Below, one piece after another: positions 42,097 through 50,214 of a stretch of DNA of 64,000 nucleotides. Each line of letters opens with the position of its first letter. Position 1 is the stretch's first letter. The translations under genes and the position numbers were made by a program. Where the stretch lies: the NCBI GenBank assembly GCA_900768015.1, contig CAAGBI010000014.1, forward strand, positions 47,195 to 111,194, read 5' to 3'. The notes below the pieces were generated by a model, which was given only the letters and a program-made list of their open reading frames with translations, did no database searches and was not told the origin of the DNA. Origin of the DNA: an uncultured Alistipes sp. GTDB lineage: Bacteria > Bacteroidota > Bacteroidia > Bacteroidales > Rikenellaceae.

Positions 42097-43152
42097 ATGA
42101 GAAGAGGTGCTAAATATCTGCTATTTACGCTAATGTCGCTCCTTATGGCGGGTTGCGATAGGACAATACATGAGTATCCGCGAGATGTTGATGTAGAGCT
42201 TGCCGTGCGCTGCTCGGTGGACACTACTATGCCAGAGTATTGGATGAGCGTGGAGTGCAACGCCGAGGAGGGTGCCTCCTATGTCGTTAGAACACAGGGT
42301 GCTGAGCCCCTCGGTACGCGATTTACTGAGCCTGTGTGCTTGCGCTATGTGGTAGACCTATATCGTGTGTATGGCACGCAGTCTCGCTTTGTGGAGCGTA
42401 GGGTGCTCTTCGCGGATGCCGAAAAGCCCAATCCGCAAGTCGTGGCGCGGTTCGATGTTGATGCTGCGAAGTATAGGGTGCTGGTGTGGTGCGACTATGT
42501 CGAGGAGGATGTGCGCGAGGCGTGGTACTACATCACGGATGACCTGCGCGCGGTGCGCTACTCGGATGTCGCGGTGGTGGATAACAACGACAAAGATGCC
42601 TTTAGTGGCGCGATGGATGTCGACCTCTCGCGCTGGTACTCGCCATGTAACTGCAACGAGGCGTTCGTTAATATCGCGCTTGAGCGCCCCAAGGGCCGCC
42701 TTAAGTGTGTGGCTACGGATGTCGATGACTACCTCGCTGCGAGTAGCGCCATGCTCGAAGATATAACCGCCGTGGTGAGCTATGTGCAGTATGTGTCGGC
42801 GGGTTACAATGTCGAGGAGCAGCGACCCAACTACTTTGTGCCCACGCGCACCTTTGTCTCCAGAGCGCGAGTTGACCGAGAGGGAAAGTTTGAGCTTTTC
42901 TACGATTATGTATTTGTGAATGGTAAGGAGACGAAGGTTATGCTCAACTTTGCATTCTATAATGGCGATGTGAAGTTCGCGGAGAGTGGCGAAGTTGTGG
43001 GCCAGAAGATTAGCTCGTGGTCGGGCATCGAGGTGCCTCTGAAGCGCAATCGCGAGACCATAATCGAGGGCCGTCTGCTCACAACATCCTTCGGCACGGG
43101 TGGCGTAGGTATAGACCCCGGCTTCGAGAATGAGTATGTAATAGAGATATAG
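42097..43152 (+). CDS. DUF6562-like fimbrilin-type lipoprotein
   Basis: 351 aa; MRRGAKYLLFTLMSLLMAGC gives lipobox L-M-A-G-C (Cys20). The body has the pattern YRVLVWCDYVEEDVREAWYYITDDLRAV, split here by motif: V-L-V-W-x-D-Y-V, D-A-F-S-G-A-M-D-V-D-L and I-A-L-E-R-P-K-G-R-L-K. It resembles the N-terminal domain at 10716-13079 (VVFADLVD, LTRPYGKVRVV). These proteins are structurally related to minor fimbrial subunits; the specific role is unknown. It is coupled to the DUF3575 gene and ends at a 9-bp-stem hairpin. Confidence 0.72.
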   Translation: MRRGAKYLLFTLMSLLMAGCDRTIHEYPRDVDVELAVRCSVDTTMPEYWMSVECNAEEGASYVVRTQGAEPLGTRFTEPVCLRYVVDLYRVYGTQSRFVERRVLFADAEKPNPQVVARFDVDAAKYRVLVWCDYVEEDVREAWYYITDDLRAVRYSDVAVVDNNDKDAFSGAMDVDLSRWYSPCNCNEAFVNIALERPKGRLKCVATDVDDYLAASSAMLEDITAVVSYVQYVSAGYNVEEQRPNYFVPTRTFVSRARVDREGKFELFYDYVFVNGKETKVMLNFAFYNGDVKFAESGEVVGQKISSWSGIEVPLKRNRETIIEGRLLTTSFGTGGVGIDPGFENEYVIEI

Positions 43153-43181
43153 GGCTGCCTACAAAAGGACAACCCTATATC
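43146..43181. terminator. bidirectional hairpin between convergent lipoprotein genes
   Basis: GATATAGGG (43146-43154) pairs perfectly with CCCTATATC (43173-43181). It contains the stop codon of the upstream gene. Confidence 0.65.
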
Positions 43182-43203
43182 AACTACTATAATGTCTAAC
43201 AGT

Positions 43204-43605
43204 TTACTTTGCCTTCTGCACGATCTTCACGCGGTCCGTTGCTCCGAATGACCTCGCATTGAGGTATGCAACGCGCTTTGTGCCATCGGTATTGGGCAAT
43301 ACGGTAAGGCGCACTGCCGACTTCCATGAAAGAAGGGCTCGTGTATCCTCGCTCTCGGTGTACTCTCCAATAAGCTCGACATCAGTGATCCAGTCTACTT
43401 CGTGCTGCCAATCTTCGAAGTCGTTATCCTCGGATACGGTCACGCTATCAACGCCCGTTGCCCACAAGATGAGTGTGTAGCTACCGCCCTCGGCGGGGAC
43501 TACCAACCTGCGCTCAGAGAATTCCACCTCTGGTTTATCCATTAGGCATGACACGGCTGTAGTAGCGACGGCGGCTAAAACAAGGAGGTATTTAATCGCT
43601 TTCAT
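43204..43605 (-). CDS. Small BACON-like lipoprotein
   Basis: 133 aa; lipobox A-V-S-C (Cys20). One domain of the BACON/Ig type follows: RRLVVPAEGGSYTLILWATGVDSVTV ... W, ending in SFGATDRVKIVQKAK, which is the usual V-x-Q closing strand. BACON domains often help glycan-binding proteins reach mucin or polysaccharide; here the domain stands alone. It follows the 43641-44618 gene by 35 bp on the same strand and is likely co-transcribed. Confidence 0.75.
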   Translation of the reverse strand: MKAIKYLLVLAAVATTAVSCLMDKPEVEFSERRLVVPAEGGSYTLILWATGVDSVTVSEDNDFEDWQHEVDWITDVELIGEYTESEDTRALLSWKSAVRLTVLPNTDGTKRVAYLNARSFGATDRVKIVQKAK

Positions 43606-43640
43606 AGTGTTTTGCTGTTTCGGAGTGTGGTGCCTATTTG

Positions 43641-44618
43641 CTATCTATGAAGTCTCTTAAGTAAGGCCTCGGGTGCAAACTCCTCCGTCATGATTATGCC
43701 GCTTAGTGTCGCGTTAATGGCGTTGCCCTCAGCATCGTTGCCGTTGAGTATCATCTGGCAGCTAAGGCCCTCGTGAACAAATGTCACTGAGCCACCATGA
43801 ATGGCTGCATACTCATCGCCAAGGTCTCCGTCAACCAAATTGAAGTACCATGAGCCCATTGTGTCCTCTCCGATTTTGCCTGCGCTAAGTGTGCCATCGG
43901 CTACGCTATATGTGCCAGTGATGGAGTCGCTACCCTCGGCCAAAGCTACTTCGAGTATGAAGGCGGCACCATTGCTCATGTTGTAGTCCTCTACAGCAAG
44001 GACTTGAGCAATGCCGTCATAGGCTACAACTAAAAACATAGCCTCGTTGTTCTCGACCTCTACATCTTCTGTGAGTGTAGTGCCGGGGATGATGTCTCCA
44101 GCATGTGAAAACTTGCCGGTGTAGGTTACGAAGTGGGTCTTACCCTCAATGACTGCAGTAAGCTCGGCATAACCCTCCTTGATGACGAGTGTTGCGTCAC
44201 TAAAGGGGATACCCTCCTCGTCGGTTATGAAGTTGCCATTTGCGTCGACCTTGATTAAGCCACCCATTGTGCCGTCGATAGTCCACTCTGCGCAGCTCTC
44301 GCTCATATCAAATCTATATGTACCCGCGGGAAGCTTGCCATTCTCGGTGGCGGGAGCATAAATGTCGAGGCAATAGTATGAGCCCTCAGACAGGATTATA
44401 TCATCGAGGCCCACCGTAAACTCGTTCTCGGCAATAATGATTGAGTAGTTGTCCGCGCCTGTCGTGAACTCATTGCCCCAATACTCCGCAACGAAATATT
44501 TTGCCTCCAGTGTCACATCGTAGCTGGGAGCGGGGGTGTCATCGTTGCTCTTCTTGTTGCACGCAGCAAAGATTAGAGGAAGAGCCATGAGTAGGTAAAA
44601 TAGATTTTTTGTTCTCAT
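43641..44618 (-). CDS. Lipoprotein with two repeated beta modules
   Basis: 325 aa; MRTKNLFYLLMALPLIFAAC gives Cys20. It carries two copies of the module seen in the 34796-37042 and 52378-53523 proteins: residues about 55-165 (NYSIIIAENEF ... YYCLDIYAP ... LPAGTYRF ... EGKTHFVTYTGKF) and about 190-315 (A-F-I-L-E-V-A-L ... INATLSGII). Function unknown. Its promoter region (44655-44850) is strikingly like that of the TPR regulator gene at 48125, with three 49-bp-spaced dyads. Confidence 0.75.
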   Translation of the reverse strand: MRTKNLFYLLMALPLIFAACNKKSNDDTPAPSYDVTLEAKYFVAEYWGNEFTTGADNYSIIIAENEFTVGLDDIILSEGSYYCLDIYAPATENGKLPAGTYRFDMSESCAEWTIDGTMGGLIKVDANGNFITDEEGIPFSDATLVIKEGYAELTAVIEGKTHFVTYTGKFSHAGDIIPGTTLTEDVEVENNEAMFLVVAYDGIAQVLAVEDYNMSNGAAFILEVALAEGSDSITGTYSVADGTLSAGKIGEDTMGSWYFNLVDGDLGDEYAAIHGGSVTFVHEGLSCQMILNGNDAEGNAINATLSGIIMTEEFAPEALLKRLHR

Positions 44619-44654
44619 AGTTTTATTTTTTTTAGTTTGTAATTCTGAGACTGT

Positions 44655-44850
44655 TTTCTTTATGCAAAGTTACAATGTGTTTGTGCGTAGTCCAAATTTT
44701 CGGGGCTCAAATTTTTCCGCGTTCGCCCTAAAACTATACTGATTTTCAGTGTGTTACATGTTGTGATTTTATGAGTTTTTCATAGTGTTGATAATCAGTG
44801 AGTTATGGGCGTGTGTTGATATTATTTGAAATAGTGCTGATTATTAGGCG
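44655..44850 (-). promoter_or_regulatory. Long conserved promoter with three 49-bp-phased dyads (copy A)
   Basis: Read leftward toward 43641-44618: dyads centred at 44842, 44793 and 44744 (TGATTATTA, TGATAATCA and TGATTTTCA as written on plus). Then come a conserved GCGGAAAAATT block, -33 TTTG (44696-44693), a 20-bp spacer and -7 TAACTTTG (44672-44665). The interval 44851-44988 shows no gene or clear signal. Confidence 0.8.
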
Positions 44851-44988
44851 ATTATGCGAATGTGTAAAGAGAAGTTGGCGATGCTGATAGGCGATGTTGT
44901 GACACGGAGTTGTTGTGCGCGGTGGTCGTGCGGCGGTGCGCGGTGTGGCATGAAATAGATATGTTAGTATGAAATATAACGACGAAAA

Positions 44989-45020
44989 TTTGTGTGGATA
45001 GCGATTTTTTTGTAAATTTG
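44989..45020 (+). promoter_or_regulatory. promoter of the DUF805 gene
   Basis: -33 TTTG (44989-44992), 20-bp spacer, -7 TAAATTTG (45013-45020). It predicts a leader of about 90 nt. Confidence 0.7.
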
Positions 45021-45115
45021 TATCGTATATGTTTTGCGCGTGATGGTTTCTAACCTCTAAGATGAATGGGCGTCGCCGCAGCCAAGTGAAATTTTAACCT
45101 TAAAAACTATAGACT

Positions 45116-45454
45116 ATGGAGAATCTAAAGCTTTGGTTGTCGTTCTGGTTCAAGTGTGTAACCACCGACTTTGTTAACTTCAAGGGTCGTGTAACTCGTC
45201 GTGACTTCTGGGTGTTCATGCTCACAACATGTGTGCTTAGCTATATCTCATGTGGTGCTGCAGCCGTTTGGGCTCTTGTTCCCCTGGCAGCTATCTCTAC
45301 ACGCCGCTTCAACGATACTGGTCGCAGTCCATTCCACCACCTCTTGCTCCTCGTTCCAGGTCTTGGCGCATGGGTATGGTTATATCTCGTAGGTGTTGAG
45401 GAGGGTGTTGATGGTGCTAATGAGCATGGCGAGAAGCCCACATCAAACTGCTAA
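45116..45454 (+). CDS. DUF805 family small membrane protein
   Basis: 112 aa. The family opening F-V-N-F-K-G-R-V-T-R-R-D-F-W-V-F (usually F-x-G-R-x-x-R-x-x-F-W) is followed by two or three hydrophobic helices, with the loop ISTRRFNDTGRSPFHHL (R-R-x-H/N-D-x-G-x-S) that defines DUF805. Inner-membrane protein of unknown function. Codons look like those of a well-expressed gene, and the promoter matches consensus. Confidence 0.9.
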   Translation: MENLKLWLSFWFKCVTTDFVNFKGRVTRRDFWVFMLTTCVLSYISCGAAAVWALVPLAAISTRRFNDTGRSPFHHLLLLVPGLGAWVWLYLVGVEEGVDGANEHGEKPTSNC

Positions 45455-45476
45455 ACTGTTCTAACAAATAGATTGA

Positions 45477-45505
45477 AAGGGTGTCCCGCGGGGCATCCTT
45501 TTGTT
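45477..45505. terminator. terminator between DUF805 and DUF2752 genes
   Basis: GGTGTCCC-GC-GGGGCATCC hairpin (with G-U pairs) then TTTTGTTTT, between convergent genes. Confidence 0.75.
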
Positions 45506-45910
45506 TTAGATGTGCGAGGCTACGAAGTCGAGCCATAGTGGGGTGTTGCGCACGATGCCCCACGCCAGAGATATTATAAATATAAGTATAAGCGTTGCGG
45601 GGTGTGTCATGAGGCGCTTGAGCCACTCCAACTTCCCCTCGGGTGCGATGAGGGCCACGGCGAGGAGCGCAACCATGGGCATAAGCACCACGAGCATAAA
45701 GGGGTTGAGAAGTAGGGCGGTCATGATGTCGCCATGCAGCAGGGCGTGTATCATGCGCTGCGTGCCGCACGCGGGGCACTCAAAGCCCGTAGCCCACTTG
45801 ATAATGCAGCCAGGGAACCAACCATGCTCGGCGGGGTCGAACACAAAGTAGAGCGCCATGAGCGAACATAGCACTGCGATGATGATAATATTCCTGATTT
45901 TTGGGCGCAT
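45506..45910 (-). CDS. DUF2752 small membrane protein
   Basis: 134 aa from the ATG at 45910 (MRPKIRNIIIIAVLCSLMALYF), which is 4 bp after the acetyltransferase stop; a longer frame would overlap that gene by 100 bp. The DUF2752 signature GFECPACGTQRMIHALLHGD is present, with two or three further membrane helices. Function unknown; the C-P-x-C-G-x-x-R motif could bind metal. Last gene of the ROK-GNAT-DUF2752 operon. Confidence 0.87.
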   Translation of the reverse strand: MRPKIRNIIIIAVLCSLMALYFVFDPAEHGWFPGCIIKWATGFECPACGTQRMIHALLHGDIMTALLLNPFMLVVLMPMVALLAVALIAPEGKLEWLKRLMTHPATLILIFIISLAWGIVRNTPLWLDFVASHI

Positions 45911-45914
45911 GGAG

Positions 45915-46436
45915 TTATAGAATGCACTGATACTCAAGCTGGTCGGTGTAGCCATCGTGGCGGCGTAACCACGCCTTGCGGCGGCCACATAGCTCGAAGC
46001 CACAACCCTCAAATAGCGCGATGCTTGCGCGGTTGTCCTCCGCTATACTTGCCCATATCTGCTTGAGCATAAGGGTCTCGCGGGCGTAGCGCTTGATAGC
46101 CTCGATGGCGGCATGAGCATAGCCCTTGCGACGAGCCTCGGGGGCGTAGATAAGGATGCCGATGCCGAAGCGTAGGTGCTGAGGGTCGAAGTCAACTATG
46201 TCGAGCGTGCCGACGGCAATGCCCTCACACTCAACGATTAAGCGCATCTGCTTGGTGGCGTAGAGGTCGTAGCTCTGCTCCTCGACAAACTGCGCGATAC
46301 GCTCCAGAGATAGGGGCGCAGTGGTGCCACCAACACGCCACACCTCGGGGTCGTTCTCCCAGAGGTACATGGGCTCTATGTCGCTGGGCTCAAGAGCACG
46401 CAGTCGGCAAGAGGGTAGTGCTGTGGTGACTGTCAT
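45915..46436 (-). CDS. GNAT family N-acetyltransferase (SpeG/RimJ-like)
   Basis: 173 aa. CRLRALEPSDIEPMYLWENDPEVW is the usual start of the Acetyltransf_3 type. GIAVGTLDIVDFDPQHLRFGIGILI and the acetyl-CoA loop APEARRKGYAHAAIEA (Q/R-x-x-G-x-A) follow, then SIAEDNRASIALFEGCGFEL. The acceptor may be a polyamine, protein N-terminus or small molecule. Starts 3 bp after the ROK gene stop, so it is co-transcribed. Confidence 0.88.
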   Translation of the reverse strand: MTVTTALPSCRLRALEPSDIEPMYLWENDPEVWRVGGTTAPLSLERIAQFVEEQSYDLYATKQMRLIVECEGIAVGTLDIVDFDPQHLRFGIGILIYAPEARRKGYAHAAIEAIKRYARETLMLKQIWASIAEDNRASIALFEGCGFELCGRRKAWLRRHDGYTDQLEYQCIL

Positions 46437-46439
46437 AGA

Positions 46440-47669
46440 CTATAGGCCGATAACCTTGTTGCGGATAAGCATGGCGACACCCCAGGCATTTGCGCCGTCG
46501 CTCATCTTCGATACGCGGAACTTGGTGTCCTTATAGACAAGGTTGAGTGAGTACTTGCTGGTCGATGACTTCAGCGGGAGCATGAGGTACTCGCCCGCCA
46601 TGGCGAGGTTGCCACCCACGATGACGGTCTCGGGGTTGAAGGTGTTGATGAGGAAGGCCACGGCCTTGCCCACCTTCTCGCCCGCCTCCTCGATAAGCTC
46701 GATGGAGAGGTTGTCATCGTTGCGTGCAGCGTTTATGATGTCGTTGATGTGGATGCTCTCGCCGCGGTCGTACATCTCGCGCAGGTGGGTGTTCACGCCA
46801 CGCTCTATGAGGTCTACAATCTTGTTTTCCAATGCTATACCCGATACCTCGGTCTCAAGACAGCCCTTCTTGCCACAGGCGCAGATTATCTCGTTGTCGA
46901 AGAAGGGTATGTGGCCGAACTCACCCGCGAAGCCGTTCTTGCCGTAGTAGAGCTTGCCGTCGATGACGATGCCGATGGCCACGCCACGACCCATGTGTAG
47001 GTAGAGGACATTGCTCTCGTTCTTGGCTTTGCCCGTTGTGTACTCGGCATAGCAGCGTGCGCGAGTGTCGTTCTCGAGCATCACGCGGATGCCTATGCGC
47101 GCGGAGATGATGTCGGTGAGCGACTCCTCGCTCGATGTGAAGTACTTGTAGGAACGACCCGTCTCGGGGTTTACGCGGCCCACGATAGAGACACCCACGC
47201 CGAGGATTTTCTCCCTGTCGACACCCGATGTGGCGATGAAGTTCTCGATGTTCTGGCATATGCGCTCCAAGCACTGGGGGCGGTCAACGAGCTCGAAGCT
47301 GTTGTCCGTATGCTCGAGGATGATGTTGTTCTGAAGGTCGGTGATGACATAGGCCATGTGGTCGCGTGCCACATTTATTCCCGCGAAGTAGATTGCCGAG
47401 TTTGCCAAGCCGAAGACATTGGGGCGGCGGCCACCGGGGGTCTCCACCTTGCCCAGATCGTTGACGATGCAGTCGTCGACAAGCTCCTGAACGAGCTTCG
47501 TCATCGTGGGCACACTTATGTGTAACTCGCGCGTGAGCTCCGAGAGTGTCGACTCGCCATTGATAGCCATGTAGGCGATGATATTTCGCTTTATGATGTT
47601 ATTCTTGTGGTTGATACCCTTGAGGTTTGCCTCGGCATCCAAATTGAAATACTTCGCTAATGAGGTCAT
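46440..47669 (-). CDS. ROK family (NagC/XylR-like) transcriptional regulator
   Basis: 409 aa from the ATG at 47669 (MTSLAKYFNLDAEANLKG); an earlier ATG would overlap the -7 box. The N-terminal winged HTH (NGESTLSELTRELHISVPTMTKLVQELVDDCIV) precedes a ROK sugar-kinase-like domain with GINVARDHMAYVITDLQ, GRGVAIGIVIDGKLYYGKNGFAGEFGHIPF and the Cys-rich zinc motif CACGKKGCLET. NFNPETVIVGGN closes it. Such proteins repress sugar-use genes until a sugar or sugar phosphate binds. Target and ligand unknown. Confidence 0.92.
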   Translation of the reverse strand: MTSLAKYFNLDAEANLKGINHKNNIIKRNIIAYMAINGESTLSELTRELHISVPTMTKLVQELVDDCIVNDLGKVETPGGRRPNVFGLANSAIYFAGINVARDHMAYVITDLQNNIILEHTDNSFELVDRPQCLERICQNIENFIATSGVDREKILGVGVSIVGRVNPETGRSYKYFTSSEESLTDIISARIGIRVMLENDTRARCYAEYTTGKAKNESNVLYLHMGRGVAIGIVIDGKLYYGKNGFAGEFGHIPFFDNEIICACGKKGCLETEVSGIALENKIVDLIERGVNTHLREMYDRGESIHINDIINAARNDDNLSIELIEEAGEKVGKAVAFLINTFNPETVIVGGNLAMAGEYLMLPLKSSTSKYSLNLVYKDTKFRVSKMSDGANAWGVAMLIRNKVIGL

Positions 47670-47699
47670 GTCAGTACCGTATTTGAAAGTTTTGCTACA

Positions 47700-47707
47700 C
47701 AAAGATA
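47700..47707 (-). promoter_or_regulatory. -7 promoter element of the ROK gene
   Basis: TATCTTTG read leftward, 30 bp before the chosen ATG. It supports the 47669 start. Confidence 0.6.
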
Positions 47708-47849
47708 ATAAAATTTTTTTGAAATTATCTATAAAAAATTAAATAATTCTCTTTGCGATGCGATTTTTCTTGCCGACGGGTTTTGTCGCTCGTTGTGGCT
47801 TGTCGTGCATTGTGGTGAGCGCTCGGTTAGGGTAAATTGGTTGACGCGC

Positions 47850-48050
47850 GTGGGTAATGCGTTGATAATCAGTGGTGTTGTAAATAATATTATCGTACGC
47901 CCGTAACACGCTGAAAATCAGCACTATGAAAAACTTGTAAAATTACACATCGTAACGCGCTGAAAATCAGCGGGGTTTTAGGTCTGTCGCGGAAAAATTC
48001 GAGCGCCGAAAATTTGGTGTATAGCGCGCCATGGAGTAATTTTGCAATAT
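47850..48050 (+). promoter_or_regulatory. Long conserved promoter with three 49-bp-phased dyads (copy B)
   Basis: Dyads TGATAATCA, TGAAAATCA and TGAAAATCA are centred at 47867, 47916 and 47965. They are embedded in GTAAyrCryTGAwwATCAGyr units. A GCGGAAAAATT block, -33 TTTG (48013-48016), a 20-bp spacer and -7 TAATTTTG (48037-48044) follow. A second -7, TAACTTTG (48104-48111), lies 13 bp before the gene start. Geometry equals copy A. The stretch 47708-47849 shows nothing clear. Confidence 0.8.
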
Positions 48051-48124
48051 CAAAATCGGGGCGCGAACGGCGTATGTGGTTTTGCGGTCTCGGCAAATTT
48101 TATTAACTTTGTAAATCTAAAACT

Positions 48125-49807
48125 ATGAGTAGCGGCGTGAAACACTTTAGCGTGACATATCTGTGGTTGGCGGCCTGCATGGCGCTTATGGTGGCGTGCT
48201 CGAGTCGCGAGGCCCTAAGGAGCATGGAGCGGGCGGAGCAACTCTTGGAGGATGCCCCCGAGGAGGCGTTGCGCGTGATGGAGGGCGTGGATAGTGAGAC
48301 GCTGCGCACCGAGGAGGATAGGGCGCGCTATGCGCTTGTCTACAGCGAGGCGTGCTACTACAGCTACATGGATGTCGATGTGGACACGCTGACCCAGCCC
48401 ATGATGCGCTACTACTTGGAGAGTGACGACCACAACCAACGCGCGAGGGCGATGTTCCAGCATGCCGTGGTGGCGTATAACGGTGGCGAGCTTGCCGAGG
48501 CCATCGTGGCGCTTACGGAGGCCGAGGAGTCGCTTGCGAAGCGTGCTAACCGCAAGCTCGAGGGCGCTGTGCAGAGGCTTAAGGGTAATATATATAGTGA
48601 GGGATGCTTGTATCTCAACGCCTACGATGCCTATGTTGCGGCGCGCGAGATTTATGCCGAGTTGGGCCTTGAGGAGCATGTGCAGTTCTTGGACTACGAC
48701 ATCGGTGGCACGCTCATACAGCTGCGTAGGATGGAGGAGGCGAAGGTGACACTGGAGCGTGTACTGGACTATGCCATAGGCGCGGAGGATGCGAACCTCG
48801 TATGTGCCGTGGCGCATGAGTTGCTGGATTTGTCGATTTACCTTGACGACTATGATATGTGCCGAGAGTATGTGGAACTCTTTGAGTGTGAGGGTGTTTT
48901 ACTCTATGGCGAGCCACACTTCGTGTGTGCAAAGGCGATGCTTGTGGCGCATGACGGAGGGTTAGAGGAGGCACTCGCGTTGGTAGACGAGGCCGAGGCC
49001 ATGGAGGATGACCTGGAGTGGGCAGATGTGGAGTATGCGCGCTACATCATCCACCGCAATGTGGGCGATGGCGAGGGTGCGCTCTACTGGCAGGAGCAGA
49101 GCGTGAATGCGCAGGACGAGATGCTGCTGCAGGTTATTGAGCAGCCCGTGCTGAATGTCGAGGTCGAGAAGTTGCGCTCCGACCTTGATGCCGAGTTGCG
49201 CGAGAGGGAGCTTGTGCGAGAGCGTAACGCAATGATATATGTCGTTGTGGCTGTGGTGGTTGTGGCGGTGGTTGTGGCGCTCGGCCTATATGCGCGCTAC
49301 CGCATACGCCGCAAGGATAGCGAGATTGCGAGCTACATAGAGACCATCGAGAGCCTACGCACGGACATCGAACGCATACCCCGCGACATGGCGTCGTCAA
49401 TCACTGCACTCTACTGCGACCGCTTCAGCGAGCTCAACGAGTTGTGCGACATATACTACGACCATAGTGGCTCGTCGCGCCATAAGAGCTTGGTATTCAA
49501 CAAGGTGCTGGAGACCATCGAGACCATCAAGGGCGACTCATCGCGCATCGACGAGCTGGGGGCGATGGTGGATAACTACCGCGATAATGCGTTGCAGAGG
49601 CTTAAGAGTGTCTTGCCCCGCATCAGCGAGCGCGACTACCGCGTGGCGTTGTATGCCTTTGCGGGCTTCTCGAACCGCGCTATTGCGTTGTTCATAGATA
49701 GCGACCCTGTGGCGGTGTCGAAGATAAAGTATAACATAAAGAGTAAACTTAAGGGCGTGGAGGCGGCTGATTGTGAGCAACTTATCGCGCTACTATCGGA
49801 TAAATAA
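48125..49807 (+). CDS. TPR lipoprotein-like membrane regulator
   Basis: 560 aa. The N-terminus reads as a lipoprotein signal (ACMALMVACSSRE, Cys25). Residues about 30-340 are TPR-like helices in an acidic, Ala/Glu-rich chain. A Val-rich membrane helix at about 370-392 precedes a coiled coil and a C-terminal domain (430-560) with an HTH-like end: ISERDYRVALYAFAGFSNRAIALFIDSDP, then SKIKYNIKSKLKG. The layout matches the regulator at 38606-40339. A protein both lipidated and membrane-spanning is unusual; the signal may instead be uncleaved. The gene overlaps nothing and is 8 bp before the next gene. Confidence 0.78.
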   Translation: MSSGVKHFSVTYLWLAACMALMVACSSREALRSMERAEQLLEDAPEEALRVMEGVDSETLRTEEDRARYALVYSEACYYSYMDVDVDTLTQPMMRYYLESDDHNQRARAMFQHAVVAYNGGELAEAIVALTEAEESLAKRANRKLEGAVQRLKGNIYSEGCLYLNAYDAYVAAREIYAELGLEEHVQFLDYDIGGTLIQLRRMEEAKVTLERVLDYAIGAEDANLVCAVAHELLDLSIYLDDYDMCREYVELFECEGVLLYGEPHFVCAKAMLVAHDGGLEEALALVDEAEAMEDDLEWADVEYARYIIHRNVGDGEGALYWQEQSVNAQDEMLLQVIEQPVLNVEVEKLRSDLDAELRERELVRERNAMIYVVVAVVVVAVVVALGLYARYRIRRKDSEIASYIETIESLRTDIERIPRDMASSITALYCDRFSELNELCDIYYDHSGSSRHKSLVFNKVLETIETIKGDSSRIDELGAMVDNYRDNALQRLKSVLPRISERDYRVALYAFAGFSNRAIALFIDSDPVAVSKIKYNIKSKLKGVEAADCEQLIALLSDK

Positions 49808-49815
49808 TCGAAGAT

Positions 49816-50094
49816 ATGAGAGTGTTCAAATTTGCGCTATTGTGTGTTATAGCGTTGGTAATGGTGGGATGCGCGGTAGACTCGATGGCGCCAGGAGATT
49901 TTAATCCCGAGCCACTTCCCGCGAAGCCTACGGTGCCCTTGAAGAAGCGACCCATTGTGCCCACATCGAAGTTGCCACGCCCGCGTGTGGTAGAGGCCTA
50001 CGAGGTAGAGGCCTACGAGGTAGAGGCCTACGAGGCAGAGGAGTGGGAGTACGCAGAGTATAGCGAAGAGTGGGACTACTGCGAGGAGTGGTAG
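49816..50094 (+). CDS. Small lipoprotein with Val-Glu-Ala-Tyr-Glu repeats
   Basis: 92 aa; MRVFKFALLCVIALVMVGC gives Cys19, then a Pro-rich linker and a C-terminal half of acidic and aromatic residues. Three copies of a 15-bp unit (49990-50034) encode V-E-A-Y-E repeats, followed by less exact A-E-E-W-E-Y and S-E-E-W-D-Y units. No homologous family recognised. It follows the TPR regulator gene by 8 bp, so it may be a partner in the same signalling unit; that is inference. Repeat number could vary by slippage in frame. Confidence 0.7.
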   Translation: MRVFKFALLCVIALVMVGCAVDSMAPGDFNPEPLPAKPTVPLKKRPIVPTSKLPRPRVVEAYEVEAYEVEAYEAEEWEYAEYSEEWDYCEEW

Positions 50095-50099
50095 AGAGA

Positions 50100-50190
50100 T
50101 TAGGAGGACTAAGAACCTTAGTAACTTAGGGAGTTTAAGGAATTTAGGGAGTTTAAGGAATTCTCTAATTTCCCTAAGCTCCCTAATCTC
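50100..50190. repeat. TTAGGGA-type intergenic repeat (copy 2)
   Basis: Units such as ACTTAGGGAGTTTAAGGA on the left face AATTTCCCTAAGCTCCCTAA on the right. They form a hairpin between convergent genes. Confidence 0.7.
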
Positions 50191-50214
50191 TTTATCAAAA
50201 TAAAATGGGTGCCT

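Noticed and set aside
47854..47980. Three evenly spaced repeats resembling a small CRISPR array
   Set aside because: The sequences between the repeats are themselves conserved with the second locus at 44734-44850, and no cas gene is present. This is a promoter-linked array, not spacers.
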